Shown here in pieces: positions 7,854 through 15,764 of a stretch of 64,000 nt of DNA. The notes under the pieces were generated by a model that saw only the letters and a list, made by a program, of their open reading frames with translations, ran no database searches and was not told the origin of the DNA. This DNA is from Gemmatales bacterium (GTDB taxonomy: Bacteria; Planctomycetota; Planctomycetia; Gemmatales; HRBIN36). The position numbers and the translations under genes were made by a program. The stretch lies in assembly GCA_025060195.1 (NCBI GenBank), contig JANXCQ010000022.1, positions 1-64,000 on the forward strand, read 5' to 3'. Numbering within the stretch: the first letter of the stretch is position 1; each line of letters begins with the position of its first letter.

Positions 7854-9662
7854 ATGGTCAATAGGAATTTGCTGCGTGAGTTCGACGTCGACGACAGGGA
7901 AATCCTTGAGCAGATCGAGGCTTCCCTCGGAGGCCCGGTGGAAGAGAAGTTGCCAGCGGCTTACTTGGAAAAGGACCAGGGATTCGAACCGGGGCAGGTC
8001 GTAATCGGCACGGTCCGTCGCGTTACCGACCAAGAGGTTATCGTGGATATCGGTTACAAAAGCGAGGGAGTCATCCCCATTGAAGAATGGCGCGACGAGG
8101 CTCAGGGGAAAATTGTTCCTCCCAAAGAGGGGGATCAAATCAACGTAATGATCGAGGCTATCGAAGAACCCGCGGGCGTGATTAGCTTGAGTTACCGCCG
8201 TGCCCGGCGCATCCAGGAATGGAAGAACTTCCTCGAAGTGCACAAGCCGGGCGACGTAGTCGGCGGCAAGGTGGTCCGGAAGGTCAAGGGTGGATTACTG
8301 GTCAATGTAGGAGTGCCCGCATTTTTGCCTGCGTCCCAGGTAGATATTCGCCGACCCGCCGACGTCGCAGATTACATCGGTCAGGAAATCCGTTGCAAGA
8401 TCCTGAAGATTGATGAGTCCCGTCGCAACATCGTGGTGAGCCGCCGACAGCTTCTCGAGGAAGAACGGGAAGAACGACGCCGCCGACTTCTGGAAGAACT
8501 CCAACCGGGGCAGATTCGCAAAGGTGTCGTCAAGAGTATCACCGATTTCGGTGCCTTTATCGATTTGGGCGGCATGGACGGTCTGTTGCATATTACGGAT
8601 ATGAGTTGGGGGCGCGTACAAGACCCCCGCGAGATCGTTCAGGAAGGCCAGGAATTAGAGGTCGTTGTGCTCAGCGTGGACAAGGACAAACAACGCATTG
8701 CCGTCGGCCTGAAACAAAAAACTCCCAGCCCGTGGACCAACATCGAGGAAAAGTATCCGGTTGGCAGCAAACATGTTGGCGAAGTCGTCAACATCACGCC
8801 CTACGGCGCCTTCGTGAAATTGGAGCCCGGGGTCGAAGGCCTGGTGCACATTAGTGAAATGAGTTGGACTCGACGCATCAATCATCCGAGCGAAATCCTG
8901 TCCGTGGGTGACAAGGTGCAAGTGGCGGTGTTGGGTATCAACAAGGAAAAGCAGGAAATTTCCCTGGGCATGCGCCAATGCCAGCCGAATCCTTGGGATG
9001 CCGTACCGGAGAAATATCCCGTCGGGGCCGTCGTTACTGGGACGGTTCGCTCCTTGACGAACAGCGGGGCTTTTGTGGAACTAGAAGAAGGCATTGATGG
9101 ATTTGTACACATAAACGACATTAGTTGGGTCAAAAAAATTACGCACCCCAGTGAGGTGCTTCAGAAAGGAGATAAGGTAACTTGCGTCGTGTTGGGTGTG
9201 GATTACGAACGGAAACGCATTCAGTTGGGCATGAAGCAATTGGCTACGGATCCTTGGGAAACGGATATTCCCAGCCGCTACCAGCCGGGCACCATCATTG
9301 TGGGACGTGTCACCAAGCTCACCAATTTCGGAGCCTTCGTTGAGCTCGAACCCGGCTTGGAAGGCCTGCTTCATGTTACCGAACTGGCGGATCACCGGGT
9401 CGAAAGCCCCGAAGAGGTGGTACGCGTGGGCGACATCGTGGAGGTCAAAGTGCTCAGCGTCGATCCCACCGAACGCAAGATCCGCCTGAGTAAGAAACGC
9501 GCTCAATGGGGCAAAGGCGAAGAGGAAGGCTTGGGCGAGCCGCCCGCGCGTTCTCGGCGCGAATTGAAAGGAGGTACGGGCGAATCGGCCAGCAGCCAAC
9601 TCTTCAATCTTCCGTCGCAGAAACGCGCCGAGAAGTCCTCCGAAAGCCCGAAAGGCTCCTAA
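7854..9662 (+). CDS. rpsA: 30S ribosomal protein S1
   Basis: S1 binds mRNA and helps load it on the 30S subunit. The 602-residue protein contains six S1 (OB-fold) repeats, at approximately residues 43-110, 128-190, 215-285, 300-370, 387-458 and 474-545. Each has the GxV..I...GAFV-type core; repeats 3-6 are the most canonical (GAFIDL, GAFVKL, GAFVEL twice). A basic, Ser- and Glu-rich tail of about 55 residues follows. ATG 7854 is preceded by AAAGGA at about 5 nt. The upstream in-frame codons from 7803 have no such signal. Confidence 0.95.
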   Translation: MVNRNLLREFDVDDREILEQIEASLGGPVEEKLPAAYLEKDQGFEPGQVVIGTVRRVTDQEVIVDIGYKSEGVIPIEEWRDEAQGKIVPPKEGDQINVMIEAIEEPAGVISLSYRRARRIQEWKNFLEVHKPGDVVGGKVVRKVKGGLLVNVGVPAFLPASQVDIRRPADVADYIGQEIRCKILKIDESRRNIVVSRRQLLEEEREERRRRLLEELQPGQIRKGVVKSITDFGAFIDLGGMDGLLHITDMSWGRVQDPREIVQEGQELEVVVLSVDKDKQRIAVGLKQKTPSPWTNIEEKYPVGSKHVGEVVNITPYGAFVKLEPGVEGLVHISEMSWTRRINHPSEILSVGDKVQVAVLGINKEKQEISLGMRQCQPNPWDAVPEKYPVGAVVTGTVRSLTNSGAFVELEEGIDGFVHINDISWVKKITHPSEVLQKGDKVTCVVLGVDYERKRIQLGMKQLATDPWETDIPSRYQPGTIIVGRVTKLTNFGAFVELEPGLEGLLHVTELADHRVESPEEVVRVGDIVEVKVLSVDPTERKIRLSKKRAQWGKGEEEGLGEPPARSRRELKGGTGESASSQLFNLPSQKRAEKSSESPKGS

Positions 9663-9726
9663 ACTCCATCGCCCCCTCCCCCTACCGTGCACTTCGAGGA
9701 ACTGTACACGTCCCCGCCTGCGGGAA

Positions 9727-10014
9727 GTGTATGACAAGATCAAGCCGAAGTTGGGCGAGGAAGAAGCTCGGGTTTTGCTCAATTACATCGAATCTAGCGT
9801 CGAAGGTCGCGCTGCCCCCCAAAATGACCTGCACCGTCTCGAACTTCACTTACGGGGCGAAACTCTTACCACTAAATCCGACCTATTGAAACGGATGGTC
9901 GGCATCGTGTTCGCATTCTGGGTCGGGAACACGGGAGGCGTGGCCGTAATTTTCTACTTTTCTGCTCGGCGGTGGCGGGAAGCTGGCATGGCACCCATCG
10001 TTGTGAGATATTAG
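9727..10014 (+). CDS. small coiled-coil protein with one C-terminal TM helix
   Basis: A 95-residue protein starting at GTG 9727; no clear ribosome binding site, so a nearby alternative start is possible. The N-terminal part (GEEEARVLLNYIES) and the central LRGETLTTKSDLLKRMVG are helical, followed by a hydrophobic helix containing FAFWVGNTGGVAVIFYF. The layout resembles the widespread DUF1640/CCDC90-like small membrane proteins. Their function is unknown. It lies 65 bp after rpsA on the same strand. The assignment is by pattern only. Confidence 0.55.
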   Translation: MYDKIKPKLGEEEARVLLNYIESSVEGRAAPQNDLHRLELHLRGETLTTKSDLLKRMVGIVFAFWVGNTGGVAVIFYFSARRWREAGMAPIVVRY

Positions 10015-10553
10015 CGCGGTGGTTAGACGAGGTGTCTTACCGTTCATCCCATGTTGGGCGGTCGTTTCGCGGCCAGGTCGAGCCAGACAGACGTTGAACC
10101 TGGAAAGTTGTAAGAGAGTCGGGGCTCCAGCAGGCCAGTTTTGACAGAGGTTCCCAGGTTAGCGGGGAAAGGAATGCCGCCACGGTTATGCATTTCGCCA
10201 ATAGCTCATGGCCTGTCAAGCACGCGAAACTGATCAGCTCAGGGGCCGCGGATTGAGCCACTTGCAGTTCAAGAGGAGTGCGCTTTCTCGGTGCGCCAGC
10301 CGATGTTAGGCAAGGCAGAAGCTGGTGCGTACCGACCCGCACGCGATGCTGCCCGTCGTTTCCCGAACTTGCCGCAGAATCCCAGGATAGCAAATGCGCT
10401 CAACCTGCCACCAGCGCGGGGAGTAAGCTTGGCAGCGAAGATAGCGGTGGGAAACGGCGATTATTTGCCGCGCGGGTTCTGCGAGCACGCCAAAAGGCGC
10501 CAGCCCCTTCGATAAAGCTCACAAAGATTCCCGCAACTCAGGAGCTTCGCCCC
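10015..10553. other. gene-free stretch before the sigma factor
   Basis: About 540 bp with only random-looking frames on both strands. It should hold the promoter and leader of the sigma factor gene. I saw no convincing hairpin terminator or known RNA element. Confidence 0.4.
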
Positions 10554-11390
10554 ATGGCCCGTAAGAAACGTCGCCGCGAGGAACCGGTACAATCCCCCTT
10601 GGAAACTTATCTTCGTGAAATTAACGAAACCCCCTTGCTGACGCCTGAAGAAGAAAAAGAACTGGCGCAACGAATTGCCCAGGGCGACAGCGAGGCCCGC
10701 GATAAGATGATCCGTGCCAACCTAAGGCTCGTGGTCAACATCGCCCGCAATTACACAGGCAAGGGACTATCTTTGCAGGACTTAATCGAGGAAGGGAATC
10801 TCGGTTTGCTACGGGCCGTGGAAGGTTTCGATCCCAAAATGAACACGCGCTTCAGTACTTATGCCAGTTATTGGATTAAGCAGTCGATCAAACGGGCCCT
10901 GGTCAATTGCGGTAAAACCATCCGCATCCCCGCATACATGGTCGAGTTGCTCAATAAGTGGCGCCGGATGGCCCATCAGTTACAGGACGAACTCGGACGC
11001 ACGCCTACTCAAGAAGAAATCGCACGCGCCCTGAACTTGCCTAAGAAAAAACTCAATATCATCAAGAAGGCCATTCGCATCTACAACTCCTTACCTCAGA
11101 CAGAACAACTGGAGAGCAATTGGACGTTAGGAGAACTGATCACCGATGAGCGGACAAAGACACCAGACCTGGAATTGGTGGAACATGACGACCTGGTTCA
11201 GGTCCTGCGCCTCTTAGAACGCATGGACGAACGCGAGGCGACCATTCTGCGGATGCGCTTCGGTCTGGACAACGAGGAGCCCAAGACCCTGAAGGAAATT
11301 GGGGAACGGTTAGGTCTAACGCGGGAGCGAGTGCGCCAGATCGAGACCGAAGCGCTCAATAAACTCGCCGAGGCGCTGCAAGCCAATTAA
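10554..11390 (+). CDS. RNA polymerase sigma factor, sigma-70 family (RpoD/SigA-like)
   Basis: Promoter-recognition subunit of RNA polymerase. The 278 residues lack region 1.1. They hold region 1.2 (PLETYLREINETPLL), region 2 (RANLRLVVNIARNYTGKGL, then DLIEEGNLGLLRAVEGFD and FSTYASYWIKQSIKRAL), region 3 (ELGRTPTQEEIARALNL) and region 4 with a helix-turn-helix ending in LTRERVRQIETEAL. This is the layout of group 2 or short group 1 factors. ATG 10554 has an AGGAG 9 bases upstream. The basic start MARKKRRR is conserved-looking. It ends 3 bp from the end of the convergent ABC permease gene, with no terminator between. Confidence 0.92.
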   Translation: MARKKRRREEPVQSPLETYLREINETPLLTPEEEKELAQRIAQGDSEARDKMIRANLRLVVNIARNYTGKGLSLQDLIEEGNLGLLRAVEGFDPKMNTRFSTYASYWIKQSIKRALVNCGKTIRIPAYMVELLNKWRRMAHQLQDELGRTPTQEEIARALNLPKKKLNIIKKAIRIYNSLPQTEQLESNWTLGELITDERTKTPDLELVEHDDLVQVLRLLERMDEREATILRMRFGLDNEEPKTLKEIGERLGLTRERVRQIETEALNKLAEALQAN

Positions 11391-11393
11391 GTT

Positions 11394-12797
11394 TCACTCA
11401 TGACGCAATGCTTCGATGGGATCGAGATAGGCAGCGCGGCGCGCCGGGTACCAACCGAATAACACCCCGACCGCCACGGCAAAGAAAAACGCCAGAAAGA
11501 TGGAGGGGACATGAATTTTCGCCGGCAAATGGGTGGCGAAGAATCGCTCCGCCACGAAGGGCGCAATGACGACCATCAGCAAACCTAGAATCACGCCGAC
11601 GATTCCCCCCACAGTAGTTTGCGCAATCGCCTCGGTGAGAAATTGTAAGGAGATGTCGCTGCGTTTCGCCCCCAAGGCGCGACGGATGCCAATCTCTCGG
11701 GTGCGTTCGGTAACGCTGGCGAGCATGATGTTCATGATGCCGATGCCCCCGACCAGCAGAGAGATCCCGGCAATGGCCGCCAGGAGTATCCGTGCCCGCA
11801 TGCGCGTGCGCTCGGCCTGTTCCAGGCGATCGAGGGGGATTTTGATGTCCCAATCGGCTTTCAGGTGGTAGCGGCTCAGCTGTTCGCGGATCATCTCCGC
11901 CGTGGGCCGCACTTGCGACATTTCCCGCACGGTGACGATGATCTGATGCAGTTGCACCTGTTCTGCACTGCGCGCTCCTGTTGCGCGAATGAACTGGGTC
12001 TCGCCTAACAAGGCCCGCGAGGCTTCCAGGGGGATATAGACGTCGTTATTGAATTGTTCGATAATCGCACCACTGGTGCTGGGATGACGCGACTTCAGAA
12101 CCCCAACCACTACGAAGGCACGGTCCTTGCCACTGAATTTGATACTCTTCCCCAGGGGCGATTCCCCAGGAAAGAGCGTTTGCGCTATATCCGAGCCAAT
12201 GACGGCCACATTGGCAGGGATGGGAAACTCATCTGCTTCGGTGAGGAAACGTCCCTCGGCCAGAGCGTTTTCCAAGCCGAAGGCAACAGCATAGTGAGGT
12301 CGCGTGCCGATCACACGTCCCTGGACCATACGGTTTCCCGCCAACACCGGTCGCACTTCTGCGGGCATGATGCGGAGCGGCAGAATGGAGACGACTTGGT
12401 CGCCCAGTGCTTCCTGATAATAACGCAGGTCGTCATAGGTCAGACCATAACGAGCGACAAAGGCACGGCGGGTCGTGCTCGCTTCTTCGGGCGGCTTGAC
12501 ACTGGTAATGATGATGTTCGTAGCCCCCTGCTTCTTGATCTCTTCCAGGGCTTCGTGCATGCTCCCTTCCCCGAAGGCCATGAGCACGATCACCGACAAC
12601 GTGCCGATAATAATGCCCAATACCGATAAGAACGAGCGCATCTTGTGCAGCCAGAGACTGCGTACCGCCGCAGTCACGCAACGTCGCCCCTTGACTCCCA
12701 GCAGGAACGGCGCAGCCAGGACTAATATCGAAGCTGCCGCCAGCCCGGCGTAGAAAACATAGCTCAGGATACCTAAGATGGTTTGCCGATCCCACAT
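11394..12797 (-). CDS. MacB-like ABC transporter permease (FtsX fold)
   Basis: Inner-membrane permease of a tripartite exporter. The 467 residues have an extra N-terminal hydrophobic segment (about 8-32), then the usual MacB permease: first TM helix around FLSVLGIIIGTLSVIVLMAFGEG, a large periplasmic domain, and three C-terminal TM helices, with RTREIGIRRALGAK between the first two. The C-terminal GWYPARRAAYLDPIEALRHE is the family ending. The ATPase is a separate gene 29 bp upstream, unlike fused MacB of E. coli. It is the last gene of the exporter operon. Confidence 0.9.
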   Translation of the reverse strand: MWDRQTILGILSYVFYAGLAAASILVLAAPFLLGVKGRRCVTAAVRSLWLHKMRSFLSVLGIIIGTLSVIVLMAFGEGSMHEALEEIKKQGATNIIITSVKPPEEASTTRRAFVARYGLTYDDLRYYQEALGDQVVSILPLRIMPAEVRPVLAGNRMVQGRVIGTRPHYAVAFGLENALAEGRFLTEADEFPIPANVAVIGSDIAQTLFPGESPLGKSIKFSGKDRAFVVVGVLKSRHPSTSGAIIEQFNNDVYIPLEASRALLGETQFIRATGARSAEQVQLHQIIVTVREMSQVRPTAEMIREQLSRYHLKADWDIKIPLDRLEQAERTRMRARILLAAIAGISLLVGGIGIMNIMLASVTERTREIGIRRALGAKRSDISLQFLTEAIAQTTVGGIVGVILGLLMVVIAPFVAERFFATHLPAKIHVPSIFLAFFFAVAVGVLFGWYPARRAAYLDPIEALRHE

Positions 12798-12826
12798 GGC
12801 TCCTTGCCCTTAGGAACTCGCGGGCC

Positions 12827-13522
12827 TCACGCGGCCCGATCCATGCGGTAGTCGGCCTCGACCCGGCCATCGCGGAGTCGCACGACGCGCCGCGCCCAAG
12901 CTGCTATGTCGTTTTCATGAGTCACCATAATGATCGTTCTGCCGGCGTCATTCAGGGCACAAAGCAGTTGCATAATTTCGTCGCTGGTTTTGCTATCGAG
13001 GTTACCCGTCGGTTCGTCGGCGAGGATAATTTCTGGATCGTTCACTAAAGCGCGGGCAATGGCAACACGCTGCTGTTGGCCTCCCGATAACTGAGTCGGA
13101 CGATGGTCCAAACGGTCTCCCAACCCCACCAGGCAAGCGAGCTCGATGCAACGGCGTCGCGTCTGCCGGTTGAGCCGACCCTGATACAGCAACGGCACCT
13201 CGATATTTTCCACTACCGTGTACTGCGGAATGAGATTATACGACTGGAAAATGAACCCAATATAGCGCCCGCGCACTTCTGAGAGCGCGTCATCGGAGAG
13301 TTGGGAAACATCCCGGCCGGCTAGGATGTATGTGCCTGCGGTGGGCCGATCCAGGCACCCCAAAATGTTGAGCAACGTGGATTTTCCCGACCCGGAGGGT
13401 CCCATTAAAGCAATAAAGTCGCCACGCTCGAATGCCAGCGTTACCCCGCGCAGTGCTGGCACCGTAACCGATTCCATCTGGTAATTCTTGACTAGATCAA
13501 TCACCTGGGCTACCACAGCCAT
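12827..13522 (-). CDS. MacB/LolD-type ABC transporter ATPase
   Basis: Cytoplasmic ATPase of the MacAB-like exporter. In 231 residues it has Walker [11 protein letters not shown]-loop [22 protein letters not shown], signature [15 protein letters not shown], Walker [20 protein letters not shown] and switch His in VTHEND. The ATG at 13522 gives the standard length. The frame stays open upstream to 13726, but that part overlaps the adaptor gene and looks non-coding. It lies 7 bp after the adaptor gene. Confidence 0.93.
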   Translation of the reverse strand: MAVVAQVIDLVKNYQMESVTVPALRGVTLAFERGDFIALMGPSGSGKSTLLNILGCLDRPTAGTYILAGRDVSQLSDDALSEVRGRYIGFIFQSYNLIPQYTVVENIEVPLLYQGRLNRQTRRRCIELACLVGLGDRLDHRPTQLSGGQQQRVAIARALVNDPEIILADEPTGNLDSKTSDEIMQLLCALNDAGRTIIMVTHENDIAAWARRVVRLRDGRVEADYRMDRAA

Positions 13523-13529
13523 GGGCGTG

Positions 13530-15764
13530 TCACCTCGTTGACGGAGAAGACACACCGATCCCGGCGGGAGGTTTAACAAACTGCGGCGGCAGGTTCGGAG
13601 GCGAACCCCCACTACCAGGCTTGCGATACTTGCCGCCGAAACCGGGCTTGCGCCCGGGCGCGGTACCAGACCCTGGGACGGGTTTGTCACCCGCACCGTC
13701 CGCGGCTGGCGGTGTCCCAGGAGCATCGGGATTAGTTAATGGCGGACTCGCGGGTTTCTCATGGGCGGGAGAACGCGGTACACTTCGTTCTCCAGATTCG
13801 GCCAAGTCGCCACGACGTTCCGCCAAGGTCCGCGGATTGAGCACGACGATTTCCCCTTCCTTTAGCTCGGAGTCGGGTAAAATTTCCACCCAACGGTTGT
13901 TACTAACCCCTGTGCGGATAATCCGCTTTTCGACCTCGCCCGTCTGTTCATTCTTGACATAACAGAATTTCTGCCCAGCCACTTCTAAGACCGCATGGAG
14001 GGGTAAGCGCAAAACGTTCTCACGTGCGCCGTCGAGAAAAATGGTCACCTCCGCACTCATGCCTGGTCGAAGATGAGGCACTTCCTCATCCACGCTGACA
14101 ATGGTCTGATAGACCTTCACGTCGCTGGACATGAAGTCCGTAGAGGAAGCTACCGCCGCGACAGCTTTGACGTGTCCCTGGATCGGCCTGGGATAGTCCG
14201 CAACACGAATCTGCGCCCGTAATCCCGGGCGAACGACCTCTTCCTCGGCATCAGCAAATTCTTCGCGCAAGCGCGGCGCCAGCATCAATGTGGTAATCTT
14301 ACTCCAATCATTAGGCAGGGCGGCTAACGCGGCCACCCAGCGCTCCCCAAAGCCGGTGCGCCGCACTACATCCCCACGAATGCGGCTGACCAGCGACTCA
14401 TGCACTTTGACGCGCACCTGCATTCGCTTGAGATCGGGAATACGCATGAGCCGCTGACCCTCACGCACGGGTTCGTTTTCTTGAATGACGACCTGTTGGC
14501 TCCCGATGCCCCAACGGCTGGTCTCCGGCACATAATAAATGACTAGGCCGTCATTAGGCGCGTAAATGACGCAGTTACGAATATCCTCGGCCAACTCCTC
14601 GAGTTTGCGCAATTCCTGTTCATAGATGGACAAACGCGACTTATACGTGGCTTCCGCCTGAGCGGCTCGGGCCTCGGTTTGCGTTTTGACCATCGCCAAC
14701 GTGGCTTTCGCCTGGGCGAGCTTATTCTGATAATCAATTAGGCCCCGCCGATATTCATATTCATCCAGGACCCGTTTCTCTTCGAGAAGTTTTTCCAGAT
14801 TGATTTGCGCACTGCGTAAACGTGCTTCGTCCGCCTGAGCCTGACTGACGCTGACGTAGCCCAGCTTGACCATCCGCATCGTCCAACTATAGCGGTCGCG
14901 CCATTGGGCCAATTCCGACTCCGCGATCGAGATGCGTCCCAGCACGTCCTTGCGTTTTTGTTCGATGTCCCCTTCCAGGAACTTCTTGAGGTCGATTTCG
15001 GCAAGCCGAACATTGTTTTCGGCATTTTCCAGATCACTTTTATTCTGACTCAGGATGATCTCGCGATCTTTCTCTGCCTGTACCAGTAGGGCCAGTTTCT
15101 CGGCAACGACGATCTCCTGATCCTTGTATTGCTCCTTGAGTGCGGAGTCGTCGAGCAAACAGATGAGGTCGCCTTTGCGCACTTGAGAACCATCGGGAAT
15201 GACCCATTTGATGGTAGTGGCAATGTTATTACCGCGACCGCTGCTCCGCACTCGACAAACGATTTCAGTATTGCGTGCCGATTCCAATTCTCCCCATTGC
15301 ACCGCAGTCAAGATGATGTCGCCTCGATCCACGCGGTGAAATTCCAAGTCGCGGTAAGGGTTGTCGAACGCGCCGAACCAGGAAGCGACCAGCATACCCG
15401 CGCCCGCGAACAACCCAAGCAGGACTATGCCTCCTAACCATGTCGTGGGTTTGAACCAACGTCGGCGCGGCAGGTCCCAGGCGACCTCGAACGCTGCCTC
15501 GCCATTGGTGAGCGGCGCCCACGCCATGCTACTATTTTCTTGCCGTGGCCGACGCGACAAAACGCTCGACGGATTCTGCGTCTCGATCGCGGGTGGTGCG
15601 GGGAGCGGATTTTGGGAAAAGTCGTGACCGGTTTTTTCTTCCAAGCTCTGGCTGGAAGAAGCAGGCTCCTGCGCGTCAAGGTTCCGGGAGGCGGGTTGGG
15701 GGCGGGAGGAGAGTGTCGTCGAAGGGGGAGGTGTCGCGCTCATCGCTCCAGACTCCTCGCTCAT
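13530..15764 (-). CDS. HlyD/MacA-type periplasmic adaptor protein, unusually long
   Basis: Adaptor linking the inner-membrane ABC transporter to the outer-membrane channel. At 744 residues it is far longer than usual MacA (about 370). It has about 100 cytoplasmic residues, an anchor helix (IVLLGLFAGAGMLVASWFG), a lipoyl/barrel region, a long hairpin of coiled coil (about residues 200-400, rich in Lys, Glu and Leu), beta-barrel and membrane-proximal segments, then a tail of about 80 residues rich in Pro and Gly. The start at 15764 overlaps the channel gene by 89 bp; a second ATG at 15743 is equally possible. The operon is channel, adaptor, ATPase, permease. Confidence 0.85.
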   Translation of the reverse strand: MSEESGAMSATPPPSTTLSSRPQPASRNLDAQEPASSSQSLEEKTGHDFSQNPLPAPPAIETQNPSSVLSRRPRQENSSMAWAPLTNGEAAFEVAWDLPRRRWFKPTTWLGGIVLLGLFAGAGMLVASWFGAFDNPYRDLEFHRVDRGDIILTAVQWGELESARNTEIVCRVRSSGRGNNIATTIKWVIPDGSQVRKGDLICLLDDSALKEQYKDQEIVVAEKLALLVQAEKDREIILSQNKSDLENAENNVRLAEIDLKKFLEGDIEQKRKDVLGRISIAESELAQWRDRYSWTMRMVKLGYVSVSQAQADEARLRSAQINLEKLLEEKRVLDEYEYRRGLIDYQNKLAQAKATLAMVKTQTEARAAQAEATYKSRLSIYEQELRKLEELAEDIRNCVIYAPNDGLVIYYVPETSRWGIGSQQVVIQENEPVREGQRLMRIPDLKRMQVRVKVHESLVSRIRGDVVRRTGFGERWVAALAALPNDWSKITTLMLAPRLREEFADAEEEVVRPGLRAQIRVADYPRPIQGHVKAVAAVASSTDFMSSDVKVYQTIVSVDEEVPHLRPGMSAEVTIFLDGARENVLRLPLHAVLEVAGQKFCYVKNEQTGEVEKRIIRTGVSNNRWVEILPDSELKEGEIVVLNPRTLAERRGDLAESGERSVPRSPAHEKPASPPLTNPDAPGTPPAADGAGDKPVPGSGTAPGRKPGFGGKYRKPGSGGSPPNLPPQFVKPPAGIGVSSPSTR

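Noticed and set aside
7575-8243. A 222-codon frame antisense to the start of rpsA
   Set aside because: It is antisense to conserved S1 repeats, whose codon bias leaves an open frame on the other strand.
12054-12629. A 191-codon frame antisense to the MacB-like permease
   Set aside because: It overlaps a well-supported permease gene and lacks recognisable features.
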